DNA of 64,000 bases from Eucalyptus grandis. Its lineage: Eukaryota; Streptophyta; Magnoliopsida; Myrtales; Myrtaceae. Made by a program: the position numbers and the translations under genes. The notes under the pieces were generated by a model that saw only the letters and a list, made by a program, of their open reading frames with translations, searched no databases and was not told the DNA's origin. Of the stretch, positions 12,115 through 22,429 are shown piece after piece; the first letter of the stretch is position 1; each line of letters begins with the position of its first letter. The stretch covers positions 20,664,559 through 20,728,558 of the forward strand of contig NC_052614.1 in assembly GCF_016545825.1 (NCBI RefSeq). The letters are read 5' to 3'.

Positions 12115-12985
12115 ATTATCCTGTATTGTTTGTGGAAGGTGCTGGTTGTTGATTTATAAGTGTAAAGGAAAGTCTCATCCTCTGTGATAAAGGTTTATGA
12201 CAAGAACTCTATTATATCTGGTTGTCCAGATTTTTTTGTCATATAGAATTCGTTATATCTTATACAATGTTTGGTAGATACCAGATATAACATGAATATA
12301 GACACCCAAAGAAAATCTCAATCTTTTCACTCGATTGTAATCTTTTCAAATCTCCATCACAATCTTCTCACTTATCACATTCTTCCCAAAATTATCACTA
12401 TTGGATAGGATAATGATGGGATTTATTATATCTTGTACAATGTTTGGTACATGCTGGATACAACACGAATATAGACTGCCCAAATAAAATCTCAATCTTT
12501 TTGCTGACTACAGTCTTTTCAAAGTCTTAATCACAATCTTCTCCCATCTCGAATTCTTCCCGAAATTCTCACTTTGCCAAAGCAAGTTTCCAGCATTTCT
12601 CAGCAAGGCGAATATCGTAAAGGCACCAACCGCCACAGAGAGACCATGACTAGTATGAGGCTGAGGCCCAGCCTCAGGTCACCTCCAAGTGTTGCTCATA
12701 AACTTTAGTTTCAACGTACGCAAGCTCGTACGATAAAACTGCCATGGATGGGTAACGACGATTGATGCACTCTCTCCCCTCCTCCATCTTTGGATCTTTA
12801 GTGATTTCATTTAGCAAAAGCAAAAAAGGCCTTCTTTTCCTGAGTATTTATTTTATTTTCTTTTCTTTTTTATACTCCTTATCCTATTCCGGACTATATC
12901 CGGAGAAATCCGGAATTCAAGTCAAAATAAGGATAAAATAATTTTACATCCTACCCAGAGTTAAATCTGATTTACCAAACACAGC
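12115..12985. mobile_element. Insertion in TNL intron with ~180-bp tandem repeat
   Basis: The TIR-NB intron of the neighbouring unit runs directly from the block ending near 14160 to the exon-proximal GTGAAGCTTGA..AAAGTTCC block. In this unit the same two blocks are separated by about 870 bases. The insert contains two direct copies of ~170-180 bases (about 12245-12410 and 12424-12590), each with TTATATCTT.TACAATGTTTGGTA and CAATCTTCTC. It ends with ACCAAACACAGCTTAAG, which resembles hAT-type terminal motifs. A target duplication was not found, so the class is a guess. Confidence 0.45.
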
Positions 12986-13046
12986 TTAAGAGAACAGTCT
13001 TTTGACTGAAGCTTGAAAAAAGTTCCATGGATGAGCATTTACTTGC

Positions 13047-13530
13047 ACTTTCCCTTGGACTTCCCAATGTTCCCATCCCTTGATCACAGCCAATGTTCTC
13101 AAAGCCACCTCCCACCGTTGCCTCATCTCACTGCCGTGCCTCCGCTCGTGCTTCTTCAAGTCCTTCACGTACAGTCTGTCCTGAGATTTACGTCAGAGGG
13201 CGTGACGTCAAAGAAGATGGGTAGGATCTCCGGCTTCCCGGTCGATTCGTAGAGCTCCATATCACAAGTGAGCTCGCAGAGGCACCAAGCTTGAAGTGTA
13301 GCCTCTAGAGAGGACCGGTATGCAGATCTTGGAGTCGCCGACTGCTCTTAGGAGATCATCGATCCGATCGCTGGCAGGAAGCTTGTCACTGTCTTTGTAG
13401 GGGACGATCCCCCAGCCGACCATAGTCCGGTAGAGGCAGTCAATGAAGGTGTAGCGAGCGTCGGGCCCTCTGAAACTCAAGAACACCTGACACTGGGGAG
13501 CTGATGCGCCACATCCACGGTTGCTGCCAT
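13047..13530 (-). pseudogene. TIR-domain exon, TNL type, broken (copy 2)
   Basis: This is a TIR exon of plant TNL type. TIR domains act as NADases or signalling modules in TNL immune receptors. Seen on the minus strand: QVFLSFRGPDARYTFIDCL, IDDLLRAVGDSKICIPVLS, then in shifted frames ILPIFFDVTP and KHERRHGSEMRQRWEV. Compared with the copies at 14.5 and 35.9 kb there is a 1-base deletion after the ATG (13530), a 2-base deletion after RGYTSS (near 13310) and a 1-base deletion near 13180. The exon ends in AAAGT|GCAAGT, where the sister copy has CC|GTAAGT; the donor is therefore GC rather than GT. It lies upstream of the kinase chimera on the same strand. Confidence 0.85.
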
Positions 13531-13654
13531 GTTTTTTGGGGGGTCTTCCCTCAAAAAAGGGCTCTCGTCTTGCTCTGTTATTTGCTTGACTTGGAGCTGC
13601 ATCTTCGATGGTATTAAAAAAGTAGAAACCATGCACAAACCGATATAAAGGAAT

Positions 13655-13743
13655 CCCCAACTAATTTGCTCTCTAGAGGTCTTAGTTTTACTTTCAGCTT
13701 ATGCAGAACTTCTTTCATAACGAGTTCAATAACTTCGCCGTGC
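13655..13743 (-). pseudogene. Truncated TNL NB-ARC exon stub (copy 1)
   Basis: From a ggcag acceptor at 13744 the minus strand encodes HGEVIELVMKEVLHKLK and, after a few codons, ESKLVG, and then stops being NB-ARC. It joins directly to sequence resembling the TNL 5' untranslated region (GGTTTGTGCATGGTTTCTAC) that precedes the TIR exon at 13530. It is the second exon of the TIR copy at 14251-14740. The P-loop and all later NB-ARC motifs are absent. Its break lies within about six bases of the one in the kinase-fused stub. Confidence 0.8.
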
Positions 13744-14250
13744 CTGCCACAAACCAAACACTTTAAGTAAAAGAAAACAAATAACAATCTCACTACTACT
13801 TCATAGCATTTGAGTTGGATCGCTACTACAAGTCTCAGGTAAGTTCAATAAGGCCAAAAGAATTTCGGTTCAATAGATTCCGTAGGATATAATTGGTGTT
13901 ATGTTGATAAACATACAATTTCACCCTATTTCTGAGAATAAAGATGTTTCTTTGCGGTCCAAATTATAGACATCATTTTATAATTAGATCAAATTCACTC
14001 GTATAACTATCACTAACCAAAATGGCCCTACTTAAGCATGGTAATTGGTGAATTGGCTCTCCTTTGGGTGCGAAATAAAATTTATTACTCATATACCGAA
14101 AACCGGTTTGTATATGACGCATCGACTGATATGTTTCATGTCGAATTTCGAACCACTCCGGCTTGTTCTCACTACGATTGACAAGAATAATAAGAGAGTA
14201 GCATTTCGAGTGAAGCTTGAAGAAAGTTCCATTAATAAAAGTTTACTTAC

Positions 14251-14740
14251 GGTTTCCCTCGGACTTCCCATCCCTTGATCTCAGCCACTTTTCTCAGAGC
14301 CAAATCCCATCGTTGCCTGATCTCGCTGCCGTGCCTCCGCTCGATCTTCTCCAAGTCCTGCACGTACACCTCCGTCCTGGGCTTGACTTCCAAGGGCGTG
14401 ACATCAAAGAAGATGGGTAGGATCGACGGTTTCCCAGTCAATTCGTTGAGCTCCATCACATGAGCGAGCTCACGGAAGCACCAAGCGCTTGAAGCGTAGC
14501 CTCTAGAGAGAACTGGTACGCAGATCTTGGATTCTCCAACCGCTCTCAGGAGATCATCGCTCCGATCACCAGCGTGAAGCTCTTCGCTGTCTCTGTAGGC
14601 GATGATACCCTGACCAACCATGGTCCGGTAGAGGCAGTCGGTGAAGTTGTCGAGAGTGTCGGGCCCTCTAAATCTCAGGAACACGTCGTACTGGGTCGCC
14701 GACGCGCTGGAACCTCCGGTTGCTGCCAGACTCGGAGCTG
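14251..14740 (-). pseudogene. TIR-domain exon, TNL type (copy 1), start codon lost
   Basis: A complete TIR domain is open on the minus strand: QYDVFLRFRGPDT, DCLYRTMVGQGIIAYRDSEE, DDLLRAVGESKICVPVLS, SSAWCFRELAHV, KPSILPIFFDVTP and ERRHGSEIRQRWDLALRKV, ending KGWEVRGKP at a GTAAGT donor (14250-14245). The exon leaves two bases, which fit the phase of the stub at 13743. The sister copies start ATG-GCA-GCA-ACC; here that codon is CTG, and the same frame has a stop upstream with no ATG between. Unless a CTG start is used, it is a truncated TIR-only pseudogene. No NB-ARC or LRR follows. Confidence 0.85.
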
Positions 14741-14849
14741 CCTCTTCGGTTGTGTTAAAAACTACAACTCACGTCGACGCACGAAACCATTTCGAGGAAA
14801 TGAATCCATCAAAGACTCTTCCTCGGAGAATCCATCGTGATGACTTGCC

Positions 14850-15058
14850 CCGCTAGTGTCCAGCTTCAGCGATTATGATCTGGATGGTCTGAAAGCAGAT
14901 GACTTTTGGAATTGCGTCGATCGCGTTCTAAGCGCGCAAAACTTACCGAGGAAGTTAAACCGTCTGTCTTTATTTCCCCGCACCTTCAGACCAGACCATT
15001 TCAATCTAGACCGTCCATCCCGATATTAACTGATGTTCACGATGTCGCCCTTTCTTGC

Positions 15059-15091
<33 letters not shown>

Positions 15092-15400
15092 GGTCAATCC
15101 TACTCTATGCCTACTTACATTCACGCCCTACCATGTCGCCCTCGAAACTTCTTGAACCCTCACCTCCCCATTCCAAGTCCATCAGTGGTTTTTGCCCATC
15201 TTACCTGGTCCGTTTCGGCAGAATTTAATGAATTGATCCCGGCCCCTTGCTTTTCCTCAAATGGTCCAATCTTCACCGCTCATCTTGATTTGTCTAGGGG
15301 CTCATCATTCCTTTTTTGTACCTTTCCGTCCACCATCCTTTTCTCACGTGTCTTCGATATTTTGTTCGTGTGGTGATAGTTAACAGTTTTCTTATTAGTG
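14850..15400. other. TNL upstream region, duplicated at 22950-23400
   Basis: This is the region 5' to the TIR exon on the minus strand. It shares blocks with 22950-23400: ATCTGGATGGTCT, the GAGGAA(G/A)TTAA block, CGATATTAA followed by GTTCACGATGTC, and CCTTTCTTGCTG. A poly(T) run at 15063-15092 sits inside. The likely content is a promoter or upstream flank of a TNL. No start site can be placed. Confidence 0.45.
15063..15092 (+). repeat. Poly(T) tract
   Basis: About thirty consecutive T residues; possibly the reverse-strand A-tail of a retroposed sequence, but nothing adjacent is recognised. Confidence 0.9.
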
Positions 15401-15439
15401 TGTTAAAAAATACAATAACAAAAGTATACTCCAAGCATG

Positions 15440-16480
15440 CACGAAGAGTTAAGTTTTTCTTGCCATACTCAAACCAACTGATAAAATTTCTCTTACCATT
15501 GTCTCTCTAATAGGAGATATTATGTTACATGAGCATAGTATATGGACCATACCGAATAATCTAAATAAGGACCATTGATAATGGCAGTCCCTGGTCCCAA
15601 TTTGGCGGCTTGGATTTTGTTCAGTGTACATATAGAATTCATCAATCACTTTTTTTCTTTCTGCAAAAATGAAGAAGGCCCTTGGCACGGTTTGTACGGT
15701 TACATAGACGGTCAAGCTGCTCTTATCAAAGGATTTCCATGAACGAAGCTCCTATAGTGAAGAAGGAAAGAAGGAAAGAGGGCTAACCTCAACTTTGGGT
15801 GCACATACAAAAGAGCCGTTTTTTTACATAGTTTGAAATCCGACAAGAAATTATTAAATATGTATATTTTTATCTGTCATATCTATGTTCTACTATACAC
15901 TATCACTCTCATTTTTGCAATTTCCAGGACTTAAATACCGGACCTCTTGCAAGTGCGCCTCCACCCCTGGCCCCCTTTGCCACTAGACGCCCAGCGGTAC
16001 TAACTGAGTATGTTATACATGTCTTGTAATAAAAATATCATTTATTTAAATCTCAAAACTATCTGAGATGAGAATATCTACACCAACTGAATGGTATATA
16101 TAAAATCATCTCAGTAAGAACAGTTCCACAAAGGAAAAATGTAGGACATGCTTGGGAAAGGGTTATGATACTAAAAGTTTCTTTACTTTTCTTTTTCTGG
16201 TTCCACATATTAAATAAAAGACATTTACTCAAATACAAAATAAACATAAGTGAACTATAAAAAGTGGAAGTCGTTCAAAATATATATCATAATATTTCTA
16301 TGCAGTAAGTCTAGCGGATGCTCCCAATACGATGGTATGAAGAAAGAGTACCATCCTACAACGAAGCCTACAAACATCGAAATCCAGCTTTTCAAACCTA
16401 TAACCTACCATCCTTTGAGTTGATTAACTAAAGATCTTCATCAAATATATAAAGCTTTCCAAAACTATCTACTCAATATT
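15440..16480. other. Unassigned intergenic sequence
   Basis: No gene was found. Bases about 16375-16450 match 23430-23540 (ATCCAGCTTTTCAAAC, then GTTGATTAA..AAAGATCT.CATCAAAT), continuing the larger duplication between the 15 kb and 23 kb regions. Confidence 0.35.
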
Positions 16481-16487
16481 ACTTATT

Positions 16488-16960
16488 TGTTAACACCTAG
16501 ATTTTACCATTTTATTTAGGATTTAATCGCATAGAAAATTATGGATTAATTTTTAAACCCTAGCCAACAAAATAATTTTCACTAAATTGCATCATGTATT
16601 AGCATTATGAATATTTGCATCACTAATGGTAATTTTAAAATTTTTCCAAAACGTTTTTCAAAAAAAAAAAAAATTACCATCATTGAAAATTATAATGAAA
16701 AAGAAAAAAAGAGAAAAGAAATCGAATAGGGCTAGGCAGGGGCTGGGCCCTCCTTTCTTCCTTTTTTCTTTTCTTTTCTCGCGGGAGTGGCCCATCTCCT
16801 TTCATGTCGACCCGGCCCGCGGTTGGGTCTTCTTCCTCCCTCACGCCCTCACGCTGGTTTTGCTTTGGCAGGAAAAGAAACGTCCAAACCAGAGAGGGAG
16901 GCAGAGGATCGCGAGGGCAGACGACGTGGTAGCACAATTCACATGGTAAGTGCTGGCTAG
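16488..16960 (+). mobile_element. 5' fragment of an LTR related to the solo LTR at 36.4 kb
   Basis: It begins TGTTAACACCTAGATTTTACC, which matches the start of the 36365 LTR (TGTCAATACCTAAAATTTT) in spacing and most bases. An AT-rich zone follows and then an abrupt GC-rich zone (16730-16930), repeating the AT-then-GC layout of the longer element. No matching 3' end or target duplication was seen, so it is a truncated LTR. Confidence 0.45.
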
Positions 16961-17030
16961 TTTTAGTCACTAAAGTGGCGGGATTAAAAAAAGAAGAAGA
17001 AGCCAAGTTAATGTCATCATAATGCACTTT

Positions 17031-17215
17031 GGCTGCATTTGGTAACACATTTGCAAAGCCCTCTGCAAAATCATATGTTTATTGAATAACATTTCTCTTA
17101 AAATTACTTTGCAAGATATTTTTCAATTTATTTTACCAAATGTTCATTACTTTGCGTGTTTTTTAAATTAAAATATTTGCATTTCTCAAAAAGAAAAGTC
17201 AAATCAAACACAGCC
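17031..17215. mobile_element. hAT-like MITE
   Basis: A ~185-bp AT-rich element is bounded by GGCTGCATTTGGT on the left and ATCAAACACAGCC on the right; these are imperfect inverted repeats of each other. This is typical of small non-autonomous hAT elements in plants. An 8-bp target duplication is not evident, so assignment to a superfamily is tentative. Confidence 0.5.
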
Positions 17216-19800
17216 TATCATTACCATAGGTCCGCAGCCACCAAAGCTACTCCTATCGTCCAGAATCGACCATGAACAGTGGGCCAGTGGTAGAAAATCT
17301 GCATGGCGCAACTCAAAATAGATGACATTGTAGTCCATGATAGAAATTCAGGCAAACTGCTCAACTTGTTATTTAATTTTCTTTAAGTTTTCTATAGGCT
17401 CATTTAGCACCTCCGTAGCCCCCACATTAGTGCTAAATGTCCTTAAATTGCACAATAAAGATGTCGAAACAATAAACAAGGTCACGCTATATATTTTCGT
17501 TGTCTAAAATCAACGGACTTATCTAATATACTACTAGTACTTGATTGCACATTTTTCCAAGCCCTAGAACTCAATGGCATGATGCAACAATTTTGGCAAA
17601 CCTCATTTGTGGAGATTGTCATCTAAAATCAACAAACTTATCGAATATACTTGAAATTCTGACTTATGAAATTGTTGAGTAGGATTCTCTTATGTCTTTG
17701 CTCCCACAGCTTTTATCAAAGAATCTTTGGAAAAAAAGGGTTCGGCTCCTAATGACTAATATAAACGTTCGACGGTCCATTCTTTATTTCACACATTCTG
17801 CATTAATTTAAAATCATGAGAATTGACAACAAATGTCATCAAATTATTATAAGAAAAAAACTCAATTCCTTTTATATCTGGAAAATTACGAATTTCTCAG
17901 CGTTTCCAAAACATGAGACTCACTGGAATTGCGTGCAAGACTGACTTTTTAGGCGGTACATGCTTTTCTTTGTTTTCCAAGTGAGGCATGAGGATCTTGT
18001 ATGTGGCATTCTAATCATCTGTGGTTGCAAAGCCTCTGCATGAGGTTGTTTAGTTTGTAGCGTCTCATCGTACTGCTGACATTCATATTTGCCCATCTTC
18101 ACAATCAAGAAGACAAAATTAAAATTGAAATGGAGGGAGATGACCTCCATTTACCGACTGCTCCTAAAAAACTCGTCGGTGGTATTTGACAAATGTAGAT
18201 TCATTTTTACTATGTTTTAAAAAGCTTGCTCAAGAAAAGAGGAAATACTACCCCGTTGAACACTTGAAATTTACAGGCTGCTTTAGACTTCGTAACGAGA
18301 GAAGCGAAAGAAGCACCCTCATCAAACTGGCCAAGCGGATCAGCGTGCTGCGTACAGGAGGTGAGCCAGGGAAGCGCTCTCATCTAACTGACAACCATTC
18401 TCTTGTTAAGGAGATCTTTGTTACTACAAAGCTCTCGCTGGTTTATTTGATTTTGCAGACCTCCATCATCATTGACTTCAGGCGACTTATAGCCCTTGCC
18501 TCCGTCACGGTTCGCTTCCTTCAACTCCATGCTGCGACCTCTCTGTTCGCCCCTGTTCCACGGCGGGGAGTCCCAAAATCAGATCTCACTCGAGATTTCT
18601 TCCCCGGCACCGGCCATCAGTGAAGACGCTTCCAGGACTTCACTTGTTCGTTTGATCATTGTTTGTGACCATCTACTGCATCTCCAAGGTAATTGCATAG
18701 TGGCAATCCATAAGAAAACACCGATATACTGCTCTGTTCTGGTAGGTTGAGTCCAAGTAATTTGATCGAAGTCTGAGAGGAAAACAATACCGATTGAGGA
18801 TCTAACGGTAGTCTAAACACACTTTGATGCCAGTCGCCGCAGGGAATCGTCTTTTGCTATTCTTTTGTTTAAAGCCGATCGGCCATAGCTGCCGGTATTC
18901 ACCTTTTGCAAGATCGAAATGAGTATCTTCTGTTTTGGGTGCGTGAGAATGAAAACAGAGGCTGAGAGAGAATCTAGTTCTTGCTAACTTGAAAATAGTA
19001 CGTGCGAGGGGTTGCGTCCGTGATTGCGATTCATCCATGATAGTTTCATGTTGAACCGGTTTTGACCTCCACTAATTCGTCGTTGTTTTGTTAGTCAACT
19101 TAGAGTTAAATTTCCGAGAATCTTGATTTTTAATATGCCTCACATGTTTGCGTATGCGTTTGTCTTGAGATATTAGATCACGGATTGTCTTTGCTGAAGG
19201 CTTCTTCTCTGCGGGTCACTTGAGAGAATGCACTTTCAGCATATGCAAATACATGCGTCCTCTATCTACAGGTCTTCTGGGTTTATATGTCATTGCTACA
19301 CGACACTTACTTCCAAATACATGGGTTCTACGATGCGAATATATGGACTTCGCAGTGCAGATATACGAGCGAAAGGATGAAGAATGACGAGCGAGTTGAG
19401 CAAGAATGAAAGGAAGTGTGATGAAGGTTTGAAGAGATAGGAGCTTCCTGAACTTGAGAGTGATGTCATCTTTTTCTTGGTTTTTACTTTTAGGGTAACT
19501 TGATCTCCTAGATAGTTCTTAAGATTAAAAAAAGAAGCAAAAAGACAAAAATTTTAAAAACAAATAATTAAAATATAAAAGGTCATTAGCAAATCTCTTA
19601 GATCTACGTCTAGGGAATAGTTCATATTTAGCATTTAATATCACCACTGAAGACCACTAGAAGGGAATTTCTATTAGTCAAAATTAAACTTCGGTTCCAA
19701 TTTTAGGGACTTAGCTCACGGGACTTTAGGCTTTCAACTTTCCTAATGATGACATTTTCCCAAAGCAATCGGAATCTTTTTTAATATCAAATACTCAATT
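17216..19800. other. Unassigned intergenic sequence
   Basis: Nothing is recognised. Open frames at 18186-18750 (plus) and 18802-19038 (minus) show no domain. Some stretches (18140-18660) are GC-richer than the surroundings and may be an untranslated or degenerate exon. Confidence 0.3.
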
Positions 19801-19814
19801 TTTTCATAGGGGCT

Positions 19815-19957
19815 CTCAGGGCCATTTTCATTGGGCCCCTCTTCATAGGCTTCACTCCCTACTATGACTCCTTCCTATTGAGCTGCTTCACTAGTGTTGG
19901 CGTCAACTATACCTTTTGAGTAAATCGCCAGTGTCTTCCTTGCCTTCTCTTGTGGGT
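19815..19957 (+). pseudogene. Polyol/monosaccharide transporter fragment, inverted arm
   Basis: Plus-strand translation gives GALRAIFIGPLFIGFTPYYD followed by FLLSCFTSVGVNYT. It aligns with the minus-strand fragment next to it (GAIFFTMPFLMGFASSYA followed by FLLGRFTNVNISYA) and with the LAGAIFF..LLMGFA..GRFVAG.GVGYA region of plant polyol transporters. It is the left arm of an inverted repeat. The last 25 bases (19933-19957) pair with 19965-19989 with only a few mismatches across a 7-base loop. Confidence 0.6.
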
Positions 19958-19964
19958 CTCAAGA

Positions 19965-20287
19965 ACCCATGAGAAAAGGCAAGGAAGACCTCGACGATGC
20001 AGATGGCAATCACAAGGGCATAGCTGATGTTGACATTGGTGAAGCGGCCCAATAAGAAGGGGGCATAGCTGGAGGCAAATCCCATGAGGAAGGGCATGGT
20101 GAAGAATATGGCCCCCGCCAACATGATCATGTAGCAGATGTCAATCCAATTAGAGGTCCGGCTCGCCATCATTGACCCAGGGAGTGAGATCACATTGAGC
20201 ATCCCCATTAGGGCTTAACTTGAACGTCAATTATCTCTAGGTCCTCCTTTATGTATACCACTGCCTCGCTCATCAATCCTATGTCTC
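19965..20287 (-). pseudogene. Polyol/monosaccharide transporter (PMT) pseudogene fragment
   Basis: The family is major-facilitator sugar/polyol:H+ symporters of the plasma membrane. The minus strand reads DIGLMSEAVVYIKEDLEI, then, one base out of frame, MGMLNVISLPGSM, SRTSNWIDICYMIMLAGAIFF and LGRFTNVNISYALVIA. This follows the PMT order from YDIGVMSGA..IKDDL through MGILN and GRTSDWIGRRYTIVLAGAIFF to GRF..G.GYA. Lost: the conserved GRR after DWIG, the frame at the VKP*/LMGM join, and everything after the fourth helix region. A T-rich acceptor-like tract precedes the fragment. The homology ends at the hairpin loop at 19958-19964. Confidence 0.75.
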
Positions 20288-20399
20288 CCCCAATTAAAAA
20301 AATAAAAAAGCAAATCTTATTTAGCATCATAATGTTCCCACATAAACCGTAACTATATATACAAGAAGTTGAAAAAATAAAAATAAAAAACATTTCATC

Positions 20400-20880
20400 C
20401 CCTATTTTCCTCCCTTTTCCTTGAATTTATTTTCCTTATTTCATAGTTGAGCTATAAATTCATATTCATTCGAATTCTAAGTTGTTGAATTCATTCAATA
20501 GAAGTTTACCCAATGCTGTAAGTATCAAGTTAAATAAGTCATTCTTTCAAGTTCTTAATTAGATATTGTGCCCTGTCGCATAATTTTATATGTGAAGAAC
20601 ATATTAAAAAGAGTAGATCAAGATGATGGAGTCTAATTAGTAGGAGTAAGCTTTGTTGATGCACGAATCGGGCAGATCCTCAAGGAGACGGTAATGGACC
20701 GGAATGCTTTGAATTGCACCGCCAAAAATGAAAGAAGTGGTCGGATGTATGTCCACCGTGGATCCCCAATACCCAGATCAATGTCTTTTTTGGAAGGAGA
20801 TGCTAAATATTGAGAAAGCATACATTGCCAAAGGACAATTGTATTTTGTAGAGGGAGATCATGGGCTTACTAAACTGGGC
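20400..20880. other. Unassigned sequence
   Basis: A minus-strand open frame at 20633-20821 (62 residues) has no recognised motif. Nothing else is supportable. Confidence 0.3.
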
Positions 20881-20989
20881 TTATTCGCGAGTTAGTGTGA
20901 ACTATAAGCTTTTTCTTAGTTTTTTTCTTACTCATAGGGCCCGATTTTTTTCTTTCTTTTTTTCGGCAAGCTTGGCCTGACCAATGCGA

Positions 20990-21130
20990 TGAACCAAGCA
21001 GAATTCTCCATACTTTAGTACAGTTCCAAGAGAAGTGGCAGCTTATTCAAGCTACCGCGCAACGCATAAAGAAGCAATATGACAACATTCAAGAAAAGTG
21101 ACAAGGTTACGAGTTGCAGGTCAATATTCA
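20990..21130 (+). mobile_element. Possible Ty3/Gypsy integrase C-terminal remnant
   Basis: The plus strand reads QFQEKWQLIQATAQRIKKQY, then DNIQEK, a stop, and QGYELQV. This resembles the 'AQ.RMKKYAD..R.E.E..VGD' tail of Gypsy integrases that precedes the chromatin-binding end. It is only ~45 codons with one stop, so the call is tentative. Confidence 0.35.
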
Positions 21131-21629
21131 GGACAAGCGGTCCATACACATGATCTTGTAGAGCTAAATGCAACTCTACCAAAATAAAAAAATTTGCTCC
21201 ATCTTAAAATAACAATAGAACGATCCAATGAAATAGTCATCAATTAGAAGGAAAAAAAAATACTTTTATCCCATGCTTTTATGCCTTTTCTATTCAAATC
21301 CTGATATTTTTAATTTTCTAACAAAATCCTTATGCTTTTTCCTGTCTTGGCTGCGAAGACTTCTCACCTGGAAGAACCCCAAGGTTTTGCAGATACAATG
21401 TAATTTGCCAAAGGAACAATCGATGCCGTCTTTTTCCATTTTTTTATTTTCTGGATTTTTCTCCATCTCATCGTCCTAGAACAGGAAAAGATGAGTTAGT
21501 CTTCTAACGGGTAAGCTAAATTCATTTCTTCATCAAACTAAGCTGGGGATTAACTTTTTGCTGTAGTAACTTGTGCCCTTCGATGCTAGATCTCCACTGG
21601 TACCTTAGCACTTGCTTGATTGTTAAATC

Positions 21630-22335
21630 ATGTCTCAAATTTGAGATGTATATGAAACCTAAAAGGATTTTGATTTGTTTAAATTTGGTGTGCGCTTTAA
21701 TCTGAGTCAAATTTGGACATTTTGGGCTTCGGAAATTTTTATTTTGTTTTCTATTCGAGGAAGAGTATTATGTCTGACCGACTCGACTTCTTGGCTCTTT
21801 GTTTATATCGCACGTGGAGGAGGGACTTCTTTTGGCCGTACAAAAGAAGAAGAAGTGGCTCTCATATTTAATATATACTTGTGGGGTCAGTGGATTTGTT
21901 AGGAAGAAAAATGAAAAGACGTGGCCTCTAATTTTCTCATCCCCTTCAGCCGCGCAAAAGAAAAGTAAAAGGTGGAGTCGTCCTTCTAGCCACGCGGAGA
22001 GGAAGAGGAACACACGGTGATCGTTTTTCGCGCGAAAACTTTACATCCTCGTTCTCTTTCCGGAGATACGGATGTTTCAAACCGTAATTCTCTATAAGGC
22101 TAAACACTGTGATTTAGGTGGAATCTAAAGTTCAGAAGGGATTGAGTATGTGAGCTACTATACTATATAATCCTTCGATTGATCAGTGGATAATTTAAAA
22201 CTAATCTTCCCATAAAGTAGATACCCACATTGGGATTTCATGCGTTCCTTATTATTCCTCGTTGATTTATCTAGTTATTTTGTTCTCACACGTTGATTTA
22301 ATCACAAAATCCGATTAGCTTCCATATTAATCTTA
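21630..22335 (+). mobile_element. Copia LTR preceding gag
   Basis: This sequence shares its 5' half with 1730-2080 and its 3' half with 370-620. It is followed at 22343 by TGGTATCA, the start of the initiator-Met tRNA primer-binding site used by most plant Copia elements. That order defines it as the 5' LTR. The 5' boundary is estimated near a TGTCTC at about 21632. No target duplication was confirmed. Confidence 0.6.
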
Positions 22336-22342
22336 TAATAAT

Positions 22343-22350
22343 TGGTATCA
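22343..22350 (+). promoter_or_regulatory. Copia primer-binding site (initiator tRNA-Met type)
   Basis: TGGTATCA lies directly after the LTR. The usual following GAGC has decayed to TAAC. Confidence 0.55.
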
Positions 22351-22429
22351 TAACTAAATTTAGAATCTTTTGAATTTGATTTGAGATTTTTGCTTGTATG
22401 ATTTATGTTAAAGTTTTTTGTCATTGCAA

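Noticed and set aside
17031..17215. 8-bp target duplication for the hAT-like MITE
   Set aside because: The bases flanking the two termini (TGCACTTT and TATCATTA) do not match.
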